Shown: piece by piece, positions 6,123 to 12,106 of the stretch
Layout: every line of letters starts with the position of its first letter
Position numbering within the stretch: the first letter of the stretch is position 1
Origin: an uncultured Eubacteriales bacterium
Lineage (GTDB): Bacteria; Bacillota; Clostridia; Oscillospirales; Oscillospiraceae
Length of the DNA stretch: 14,366 nucleotides
Direction: 5' to 3'
NCBI GenBank assembly: GCA_900556935.1
Contig: USQL01000057.1
Span: 1 to 14,366, forward strand
Notes under the pieces: model-generated
Databases searched by the model: none
Seen by the model: only the letters and a program-made list of their open reading frames with translations
What the model was told of the DNA's origin: nothing
Program-made: the position numbers and the translations under genes

Positions 6123-6881
6123 TCAGTCCCAGAAGTCTTCGTCAGACACTTCCTCAATTTCCATTTCCTGATATCGTTTCATAAGTACTTCCAACTGCTG
6201 AATACTTTTTTCCAAATGCTGGCTCATAGTCTTTCCAGCCTTAATGGGGTCCCGCTCTTCCAGCGCGCGAATAATCAAAAGGTGACCCCTGTGACGTTGG
6301 TTTGGGGAAAGGACTACCGCATTGAAGGTGGCCAGATAGCTCTTCCAAGACGAATTCAATCGCTTGTGCATATTGGAAATTACCGGATTCCCCAATATTT
6401 CCACAATTACCTGCTCAAAATCCAAGCCGGGCGATAAAACCTGCCCTCTGCGTGAAGATAGCCGTTCGTATTCCTCTTCTTCGTGCATGCAAAGTCTGCT
6501 CAACTGCTCAGGTGTAATAACCTCAGCAGCCTGCCTGGCAGAATATATTTCTATCATCTTTCTTGCCTCTGCCATCTGCATGATCATTTTGACAATTTCC
6601 CTGTAGCTGCTTAAATCAGGACTGCTGAAGGGCATAATCATGGATTCATCATAAATATCCAAAAAAATCCCACTTCCCTGTCGGATCCGGACGATTCCGT
6701 TAGCCTCCAGATTTTGAAGCGCTTCTCTCAGGCTTGTACGGCTGATGCCCAATGTTGCTGCCAGCTCCCGCTCTGTTGGTAATTTTTCTCCCTGCTTTAA
6801 GCCTTTTTCCTTGATTAACCGAAGGATACGCTGCGTTGTTAGTTCGTGTGAGAGAATCTTTTCCCGTTTTCTATCTGCCAA
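6123..6881 (-). CDS. GntR-family regulator, FadR subfamily (FCD domain)
   Basis: The 252-residue protein has an N-terminal winged helix: KLPTERELAATLGISRTSLR (33-52), then EALQNLEANGIVRIRQGSG (53-71). A C-terminal all-helical FCD ligand domain follows. The start is TTG 6881, set by AAAGGAGG on the minus strand (6890-6897) eight bases upstream; there is no nearby in-frame ATG. In FCD domains a metal ligand His usually sits in a D-x-x-x-H type motif followed by N; here the motif reads LDFEQVIVEILGN with Glu in that place, so metal binding may be altered. The C-terminus is unusually acidic (EEVSDEDFWD). It is divergent from the dehydratase gene, which with its sugar-acid-regulator family membership points to local repression of that operon and of itself. 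Confidence 0.87.
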   Translation of the reverse strand: MADRKREKILSHELTTQRILRLIKEKGLKQGEKLPTERELAATLGISRTSLREALQNLEANGIVRIRQGSGIFLDIYDESMIMPFSSPDLSSYREIVKMIMQMAEARKMIEIYSARQAAEVITPEQLSRLCMHEEEEYERLSSRRGQVLSPGLDFEQVIVEILGNPVISNMHKRLNSSWKSYLATFNAVVLSPNQRHRGHLLIIRALEERDPIKAGKTMSQHLEKSIQQLEVLMKRYQEMEIEEVSDEDFWD

Positions 6882-6910
6882 GAAAAGGACCTCCTTTCCA
6901 GAATGAACAC

Positions 6911-6939
6911 ATTATACTAAATAGAAAAATAGAATGCAA
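6911..6939 (-). promoter_or_regulatory. Sigma-A promoter of the GntR regulator
   Basis: On the minus strand TTGCAT (6939-6934) and TATAAT (6916-6911) are 17 bp apart, placing the start near 6904, just ahead of the AAAGGAGG ribosome site. A palindrome CAAAT-ATAA-ATTTG (6937-6950) overlaps the -35 box and is a candidate autoregulatory site. Confidence 0.75.
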
Positions 6940-7027
6940 ATATAAATTTGACCTGACAACTGTTATCTATTATGCACAAAACGATTGCCGATATTTTATT
7001 TCTTTCTCCGAATTATAGGTTTTACAG

Positions 7028-7056
7028 TTGACATTTGAAAAAGGAAGATGCATAAT
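7028..7056 (+). promoter_or_regulatory. Sigma-A promoter of the dehydratase-transporter genes
   Basis: TTGACA (7028-7033) and CATAAT (7051-7056) are 17 bp apart; one -10 base departs from consensus. Transcription should begin near 7063, giving a leader of about 54 nt that contains the repeated operator-like motif. Confidence 0.8.
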
Positions 7057-7061
7057 CATTT

Positions 7062-7101
7062 TTGTAATTGTTCATACCAATTGCAAAACATCATACCAAT
7101 T
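7062..7101 (+). promoter_or_regulatory. Operator-like direct repeat in the dehydratase leader
   Basis: TCATACCAATT occurs at 7072-7082 and again at 7091-7101, a 19-bp period (nearly two helical turns). The first copy is also half of an imperfect dyad, TTGTAATTG (7062-7070) with CAATTGCAA (7078-7086). The core ATACCAATT equals one half of the palindromic operator I recall for the FadR-subfamily hexuronate regulators ExuR/UxuR. The site lies directly downstream of the promoter and just before the ribosome site, where repressor binding would block transcription. Binding by the divergent GntR protein is inferred. Confidence 0.55.
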
Positions 7102-7116
7102 CAAAGGAGAGATAAT

Positions 7117-8304
7117 ATGAAGATCATAGACGTACGCGTAATCCCTGTAAACAGCTTCCTCTATGTCAAAGTGTACACCGATGAAGGCATTGAAGGTCTT
7201 GGCGAATCCGGTGCCTGGGGTTTTCTGTCGGCATCCGCAGAAGCCGTCGAATCCTTTAAAACCTACCTGATTGGAAAGGATCCGCTTCAGATTGAGCATC
7301 ACTGGCAGTATATGTATCGTTGCTTTCATTTCCGTGGAGCTGCCGTTATGGGCGCAATCAGTGCCATCGACATTGCGCTGTGGGATATCGCGGGAAAGTA
7401 TTACGGTGTTCCTGTATATGAACTGGCAGACGGAAAGTGCCGTGACAAGATTCGTACCTACTACCATGTCAGTGGTTCTACCACCGAGGAACTGATCGAC
7501 TGTGTCAAACGCGCAAAGGCTGCCGGTTACAACGCAGTTGGCCACCTGTCCCCCTTCCTGGATGAGCCCCGCAGTCTTCCCTACTACGAAAGCTACAGCA
7601 AAATGATCAGTCAGGCTGTTGACAGAGTCCGTCAAATCCGTGAAGCCGCTGGAGATGATATGGATTTGTGTCTGGAGTTGCACCGCAGAATGAAGCCCAG
7701 CGAAGCCATCGACTTTGCACAGAAGGTAGCGAAATACACGCCCATGTTTCTGGAGGATCCGATTATCCCGGACAATTTCGATGATATGGCGTGGATTGCG
7801 GATCACAGCACCGTTCCCATCGCTACCGGTGAGCGAATCCACACCATTCAGGAATTCCAGATGCTGCTCCAGCGCCATGCTATGGGTTATGCCCGTACCA
7901 GCGTCTGCCTTTGCGGCGGCATCACCGGTGCCCGGAAGATTGCCCACATTGCGGAAGCCCACGGTGCTCTGATCGTACCACATAATCCGCTCAGTCCCGT
8001 CAGCACCGCCGCCTGCATGCAGGTAGCAGCAACCGTGGAAAACTTTGCCATTCAGGAGTTGCCGGATCACAGCGGTATTTCCGCCACCGAACGTTACACC
8101 AGTACGAATAAGATGGACCAGCATTCCTTCCGGCAATCCGATATGGTTACCTGGGTTCCCACCGTGGAAAATGGTTTTGCTCTTCTCCCCACCGCTCCTG
8201 GCATTGGTGTTGATTTGGTAGATGATGCGGAGATAAAATTCCCCTTCAAGCGTCGAACGATTAATACCCGTTTGCACATTGACGGTTCCATTGTTGATCA
8301 ATAA
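7117..8304 (+). CDS. Enolase-superfamily sugar-acid dehydratase (galactonate/mannonate-type)
   Basis: The 395-residue protein has the mandelate racemase/muconate lactonizing enzyme fold, with an N-terminal capping domain and a C-terminal barrel. Such enzymes abstract the proton alpha to a carboxylate and here probably dehydrate a sugar acid to a 2-keto-3-deoxy acid. Metal ligands by position are Glu187 (in LELHRR), Glu213 (FLEDP) and Glu239 (ATGER). His189 and His289 (VPHNPLSP) occupy the acid/base positions of the galactonate/mannonate dehydratase group, and Glu314 (QEL) is kept. The first ligand is Glu where DgoD has Asp. There is no Lys-x-Lys motif, which excludes a mandelate racemase or muconate cycloisomerase mechanism. 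The start is ATG 7117 with AAAGGAGA at 7103-7110; the in-frame ATG at 7048 lies in the promoter. Substrate is not determined by sequence alone. Confidence 0.85.
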   Translation: MKIIDVRVIPVNSFLYVKVYTDEGIEGLGESGAWGFLSASAEAVESFKTYLIGKDPLQIEHHWQYMYRCFHFRGAAVMGAISAIDIALWDIAGKYYGVPVYELADGKCRDKIRTYYHVSGSTTEELIDCVKRAKAAGYNAVGHLSPFLDEPRSLPYYESYSKMISQAVDRVRQIREAAGDDMDLCLELHRRMKPSEAIDFAQKVAKYTPMFLEDPIIPDNFDDMAWIADHSTVPIATGERIHTIQEFQMLLQRHAMGYARTSVCLCGGITGARKIAHIAEAHGALIVPHNPLSPVSTAACMQVAATVENFAIQELPDHSGISATERYTSTNKMDQHSFRQSDMVTWVPTVENGFALLPTAPGIGVDLVDDAEIKFPFKRRTINTRLHIDGSIVDQ

Positions 8305-8571
8305 TGATTTCTCTCCCAGATCTCCCTCTATCCACACAAGCAATGCACCCAGCGCTAACAGGGCATGATCAACAGAGTTTTTCCGCTACGATAAATCTGC
8401 CATCACGGATATTTTGCACAGACCGGGTTTCTCCCTGTCACAATGCGGATTGGCTTTGCTTTAAACGGGAAACGATCAACGCATGTTTCCATACAGCCAT
8501 TTTTATGGCAAATGTAAATGAACAGTAAATCGGGAATCACCATGATGAACTCTCAGAAAGAAGGAGAAAAA
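8305..8571 (+). other. Intergenic spacer between dehydratase and transporter
   Basis: I see no gene, promoter or strong terminator in these 267 bases. A short hairpin GCCAT-TTTT-ATGGC lies near 8497-8510. An open frame begins at ATG 8304, overlapping the dehydratase stop, and ends at 8528, but its composition is not protein-like and it has no ribosome site of its own. The dehydratase and transporter are probably cotranscribed through this spacer. Confidence 0.4.
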
Positions 8572-9858
8572 ATGAAAAAATTCAAATTTCAATATTTTGA
8601 TTCAATGACATTCCTTGCTTATCTGGCTCTGACAATTATTGGTATATTTGTAGGCTGCACAGCTCCCGGATTTCTGGGACTGTATGCGATGACAACAATC
8701 CTTGGCATCCTTCTTATGCAGATCGGTGACAGTATTCCTTTGTTCTACAAATATGTAGGCGGTGGCGCCTTCATTGCGATTTTTGGCTCTGCGCTCATTC
8801 GCTACCTCAACATTTTCCCGGAAGATCTGACGGCATCCATCGATAATTTTGTAAAGAAAGAAGATTATATCGGTCTTGTAGTTGGCGCTCTGATCTGCGG
8901 ATCGATTCTGACCATGGACAGGAAACTGCTGATTAAAGCGGGCAGCCGGTATTTCTTTCCCATTCTTGGCGGTATTTTTTGCGCATTTGCTCTGACTGGC
9001 GTAATTGGTGCCATCAGCGGATATGGATGGAGAGAGTCAATCCTGTTTGTGTCCCTTCCCATCATGGGTGGCGGCACATCTGCCGGTGCTGTTCCCACAG
9101 CCCTGGCCTATGAAGCACGCTTGTCCCATGATCAGGCTTACTATCTCACCTTGATGATGCCTGCGGTGTGCATTGGCAATGCAGTCTCCGTTGTTATAGC
9201 CGGCTTGTTAAACGGAATGGGCAAAAGGCATCCTGAGTGGACCGGCAACGGTTCTCTTATGAAATCCTCGGATCTCACAGTAGAATCCAAATCTGAAGAT
9301 AAGGAAGGCCTGGATCCTTTGAGCATTGGCCGCGGCCTCGTCGGCACTGCAATTTTCTACATCATCGGCAAGCTGCTCGCCAAGTACATCCCCATTGGAA
9401 TCCACTACTACGCATGGACTATTCTGGCCTGCGCTGTTTTTAAGATCAGCGGTCTTGTACCCGAAGGTATGCAGCGTGATATGAAACAGTGGTATACTGT
9501 GGCATCTAAAGCATTTATTCCCGCCGTTTTCTTTACCATTGGTTTTACCTATATGGACCTGAAACAAGTTATTGAATCCTTCTCCCTGATTTATCTGGTG
9601 ATGATTTTCGCAACAGTTTTCGGCGCTGTAATCGGCAGTTGGCTGATGGGCAAACTGGTTGGCTTCCATCCTATTGAATCCTCCATAACTGCAGGATTGT
9701 GTATGGCAAATATGGGAGGCTCCGGTGATGTTGCCGTTCTTGGAGCTGCAGACCGCATGTGCCTGATGCCTTTTGCTCAGATTTCTTCCCGAATCGGCGG
9801 CGCGCTGATCATCATTATTGCCAATATTCTTGCTGTCGTTATCGGTGCGGGATTATAA
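8572..9858 (+). CDS. 2-hydroxycarboxylate transporter family (CitS/CimH type)
   Basis: The 428-residue hydrophobic protein carries the hallmark of this sodium- or proton-coupled di/tricarboxylate carrier family: two glycine-rich re-entrant-loop motifs, MGGGTSAGAVP (165-175) and NMGGSGDVAVL (380-390), one per inverted half. It also has the substrate-binding Arg in AQISSRIGG (Arg near 407). Known members import citrate, malate, lactate or related 2-hydroxy acids. The start is ATG 8572 behind AAGGAG (8561-8566); earlier in-frame ATGs at 8518 and 8542-8547 lack a ribosome site. Its place after the dehydratase suggests that it brings in that enzyme's substrate, which would then be a hydroxy-di- or tricarboxylate such as a tartrate or an aldarate; this is inference. 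Confidence 0.88.
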   Translation: MKKFKFQYFDSMTFLAYLALTIIGIFVGCTAPGFLGLYAMTTILGILLMQIGDSIPLFYKYVGGGAFIAIFGSALIRYLNIFPEDLTASIDNFVKKEDYIGLVVGALICGSILTMDRKLLIKAGSRYFFPILGGIFCAFALTGVIGAISGYGWRESILFVSLPIMGGGTSAGAVPTALAYEARLSHDQAYYLTLMMPAVCIGNAVSVVIAGLLNGMGKRHPEWTGNGSLMKSSDLTVESKSEDKEGLDPLSIGRGLVGTAIFYIIGKLLAKYIPIGIHYYAWTILACAVFKISGLVPEGMQRDMKQWYTVASKAFIPAVFFTIGFTYMDLKQVIESFSLIYLVMIFATVFGAVIGSWLMGKLVGFHPIESSITAGLCMANMGGSGDVAVLGAADRMCLMPFAQISSRIGGALIIIIANILAVVIGAGL

Positions 9859-9898
9859 GCCCCAAATTAATCTAATAATAGGGAATCCTGAAATAGCT

Positions 9899-9951
9899 GA
9901 GGGATTGTCTCGAAATGATTGTTTCAATCATACGGGGCAATCCCTCTTTTT
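9899..9951 (+). terminator. Rho-independent terminator after the transporter
   Basis: GAGGGATTG (9899-9907) pairs perfectly with CAATCCCTC (9938-9946), followed by TTTTT. An inner hairpin, TGATTG-TTT-CAATCA (9916-9930), adds to the fold. It closes the dehydratase-transporter transcript. The next 110 bases hold no gene; a 10-bp palindrome TGAGTACTCA lies at 9997-10006. Confidence 0.88.
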
Positions 9952-10063
9952 ATATGGACAAGCGGCGTGTCAGCAGAGTCGAGAACGTACCGTTACTGAG
10001 TACTCAAAGACCGCGTATTCTCTGCTCGCTTCACTCGTTTGAAATAACCTTTCTATTCCAAAT

Positions 10064-10439
10064 TTACGGTTTTACTGATTCAAGCTGATAAACATTTTTT
10101 GAAATTATATACCACTTCATAATGTAAACATCCTCCAGTAAAGATGGATCAGCATCTACTAATTCTATAAAAAGTTCTGTTAAACCATCCCATTCATGAA
10201 AATCTTCCGATTCATGCAGTTTCCATTGCAATTGTTCCAAAGTCCGATTACTTTTAATAGAATTATGCAGCATGGATGTCGTTGTCCAGTTCTCTTCAGA
10301 ATCTATCCTGCCGAGTGCGACAGGGATAAATATAGTCTACTGTTGGAGTCAACTCCCAATAAGCATAATGGCATTCCTCCATTTTCCAATGAGAGTGATA
10401 CGGAATTACATACAGGACTCTTAAAAAGCCGGGATTCAT
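10064..10439 (-). pseudogene. Frameshifted gene of unknown function
   Basis: Two overlapping minus-strand frames read as one protein. From ATG 10439 the first gives NPGFLRVLYVIPYHS, then KMEECHYAYWELTPTVDYIY, and stops at a TGA near 10297. The other frame continues with PVALGRIDSEENW and runs through the intact 69-residue piece (ATG 10273 to stop 10064) ending in KNVYQLESVKP. Removing one T near 10324 joins YIYP to VALGR. The upstream frame is open to about 10530 with no ribosome site, so the true start may be lost as well. I do not recognise the family; the acidic Trp-rich composition resembles small immunity-type proteins, but I do not claim that. Low GC matches the adjoining catabolic block. 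Confidence 0.5.
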
Positions 10440-10457
10440 ACTAAATCTAAAATAAAA

Positions 10458-10539
10458 CTGTACAATATTTAGCTCTGTGGTATACTGATGTTGGGTGATG
10501 GAGGTGGGTAAGAGAATGCTTTGCCTAGTTTTAATTTGA
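10458..10539 (+). promoter_or_regulatory. Orphan promoter and ribosome site leading to a 7-codon stub
   Basis: A -10 box TATACT (10481-10486) has a weak -35 (TGTACA or CTGTAC, 16-17 bp upstream). It is followed by GGAGGTGG (10500-10507) and ATG 10516, which opens only seven codons (MLCLVLI) before TGA 10537-10539. The tcdA 3' end begins nine bases later in the opposite orientation. This looks like the 5' end of a gene whose body has been deleted, rather than a functional leader. Confidence 0.3.
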
Positions 10540-10547
10540 ATTCAGTA

Positions 10548-11312
10548 TTATCCCCTCCGGAACTCTGTCAGGTCCTTGACCACTTCCCCCGCGAGGATCA
10601 TGCCCGCGGCGGCCACGGCGAAGGCGGTGGAGCCGGGGATGGCCCGGCGTTGGGTGCATTTCCGGGCGGTGCCGGGGGGGCAGATGCAGTGATTTCGGCA
10701 GGAGATAGCCATGTCCTCCTGGGGTGGCAGGGGCTCTTCCTCAGAATAGACCACTTTCAGATGGTCGATGCCGTTCTGGCGGCAGATTTTCCGCATGACC
10801 CGGGCCAGGGGGCAGACCTTGGTCTCGTAGATATCGGCCACCCGGAAGGCGGAGGCCTCCACCTTGTTGCCCGCGCCCATGCAGCTGATCACCGGCACCC
10901 CTGCTTCCCGGGCGCAGAGGATGATCTCCTTTTTGCCCGTCACGGTGTCGATGGCATCCACTACGTAGTCATATTGGGAAAAATCAAACTGGTCCTTGGT
11001 GTCCGGCATGAAAAAGGTCTGGTGCGTGGTAATCTGGCACGTGGGGTTGATGTCCAGGAGCCGGTCCCGGGCAACCTCCACCTTGTATTTTCCCACGGTG
11101 GAGCGGGTGGCCATAATCTGCCGGTTCAGGTTGGTCAGACAGACCCGGTCGTCGTCCACAAGGTCCACGGCCCCAACACCGGAGCGGACCAGGGCCTCCG
11201 CGGTATAGCCGCCCACGCCGCCGATGCCAAAGATCGCCACCCGGCTGGCGGCGAGCTTCTCCATGGCCTCGGCCCCGAATACAAGCTGGGATCTGGAAAA
11301 TTGATTAAGCAT
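10548..11312 (-). CDS. tcdA: tRNA threonylcarbamoyladenosine dehydratase (TcdA/CsdL)
   Basis: The 254-residue protein is in the E1-like ThiF/MoeB superfamily and is of TcdA size. It uses ATP to cyclise t6A37 of ANN-decoding tRNAs to ct6A. The nucleotide-binding loop is GIGGVGGYTAEALVRSGVG (29-47), followed by the acidic DLVDDD (50-55) and NLNRQ (61-65). It lacks the paired CxxC zinc motifs of MoeB/ThiF. The C-terminal CICPPGTARKCTQRRAIPGS and the conserved G-S-x-x-F-A-V-A-A-AG-M run are typical of TcdA. ATG 11312 is preceded by AGGAGA. It has its own promoter in the 69-base gap behind the CYTH gene. It is a housekeeping gene, and its GC-rich codon use matches the host background. Confidence 0.92.
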   Translation of the reverse strand: MLNQFSRSQLVFGAEAMEKLAASRVAIFGIGGVGGYTAEALVRSGVGAVDLVDDDRVCLTNLNRQIMATRSTVGKYKVEVARDRLLDINPTCQITTHQTFFMPDTKDQFDFSQYDYVVDAIDTVTGKKEIILCAREAGVPVISCMGAGNKVEASAFRVADIYETKVCPLARVMRKICRQNGIDHLKVVYSEEEPLPPQEDMAISCRNHCICPPGTARKCTQRRAIPGSTAFAVAAAGMILAGEVVKDLTEFRRG

Positions 11313-11342
11313 ATTTTTCTCCTAGTGTTCAAAGTGAGAATT

Positions 11343-11371
11343 ATTATACTACTAATCGGATAGGTTATCAA
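11343..11371 (-). promoter_or_regulatory. Sigma-A promoter of tcdA
   Basis: On the minus strand TTGATA (11371-11366) and TATAAT (11348-11343) are separated by 17 bp, giving a start near 11336 and a leader of about 24 nt that contains the AGGAGA ribosome site. Confidence 0.8.
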
Positions 11372-11381
11372 GCGCGGTTTT

Positions 11382-11951
11382 TTATTCCAGCTCCATGGCT
11401 CTTACAACCTTGCTTTTTTCTTCCGGGGTAAGGCCGTATTTTGCCGCCAGGGCGGCACCGAAGGAGAGGACATCCGTTTCGCGCCCCTCTTTCAGCTCGG
11501 CTTCCACCTCCAATAGGGGCACTTCCTGACGCTGTCCCATAAGCTTCCCCCGGTCCAGGGCCAGCTCCAGGGTGGAGCTGCCGTAGGAGAGGTGTTTGGC
11601 CAGGCGGACAAATTGGGCCCCGCAGGCCGGGGTAAGACCCTGGGCGGTGATAGCTTCCAGCTCCCCGGGGGCACCCAGGGCCAGGAGCTTCGGAATGGCC
11701 CTGCGGATATCCGGGCATTCCGTCTCCCATTCTCCCCGGGCAAGCCCCTGCCCCGGGGTTTTCAGGGTGCAGACGGAGACCCCGTTTTCCATCCGCCGCC
11801 GGAGCGTCCAGCGGCGGGCGGAAAGGATTTTGTCCGGCGTGTCATAGTAGGTGGTCTCCATGGTGATTTCCCGGAAGGGGCCAAAGTCCGCCTCCAAACG
11901 GGAAAACGCCTCGGGGGAAACCCGGTATTTTACCTCAAATTCCTTTGCCAT
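11382..11951 (-). CDS. CYTH-domain (triphosphate tunnel) phosphohydrolase
   Basis: The 189-residue protein starts with the CYTH signature ExExK (Glu4, Glu6, Lys8 in EFEVK) and continues with the usual blocks: YYDTPD (35-40), the basic strand RRWTLRRR (46-53), TLKTPG, ELALDRG and LLEVEAELKEG. These residues line a beta-barrel tunnel that binds triphosphate and divalent metal; relatives hydrolyse inorganic triphosphate or thiamine triphosphate, and a few make cAMP. Single-domain inorganic triphosphatase is the most likely activity; no CHAD domain is attached. ATG 11951 has AGGAGG five bases upstream and its own promoter. tcdA follows on the same strand without a visible terminator between them, so read-through is likely. 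Confidence 0.87.
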   Translation of the reverse strand: MAKEFEVKYRVSPEAFSRLEADFGPFREITMETTYYDTPDKILSARRWTLRRRMENGVSVCTLKTPGQGLARGEWETECPDIRRAIPKLLALGAPGELEAITAQGLTPACGAQFVRLAKHLSYGSSTLELALDRGKLMGQRQEVPLLEVEAELKEGRETDVLSFGAALAAKYGLTPEEKSKVVRAMELE

Positions 11952-11986
11952 AAGTCCTCCTGAATCAAATGGGATGGTTTTTTCGT

Positions 11987-12015
11987 ATTATACACCGGAA
12001 AATTTCCCTTTGCAA
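11987..12015 (-). promoter_or_regulatory. Sigma-A promoter of the CYTH gene
   Basis: TTGCAA (12015-12010) and TATAAT (11992-11987) on the minus strand are 17 bp apart. The gap up to spoIIE (12016-12106) shows no equally good plus-strand promoter and no clear Spo0A box. Confidence 0.75.
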
Positions 12016-12106
12016 GGCCCCGGAAGCGACGCATTCCTGTGGCCCCCCGTGGTAGAGTGGCACCGTAGGAACGGGCCCGCGGATTTACGAAAGGGGACAT
12101 GCTGCA

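Noticed and set aside
7072..8343. 423-codon minus-strand open frame opposite the dehydratase gene
   Set aside because: The plus-strand frame has all catalytic residues of the enolase superfamily; the antisense frame shows no domain.
8304..8528. 74-codon frame overlapping the dehydratase stop (TAATG)
   Set aside because: The overlap resembles translational coupling, but the peptide has no protein-like pattern, no helix or membrane segment and no ribosome site, and it ends just before the real transporter start.
10521..11363. Long plus-strand open frame of 280 codons opposite tcdA
   Set aside because: It is antisense to an unmistakable TcdA protein, has Gly/His/Ala-rich low-information translation and no ribosome site.
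12036..12100. tRNA-like string (GGTAGAGTGGCACC) before spoIIE
   Set aside because: No acceptor stem, anticodon arm or T-loop can be assembled around it.
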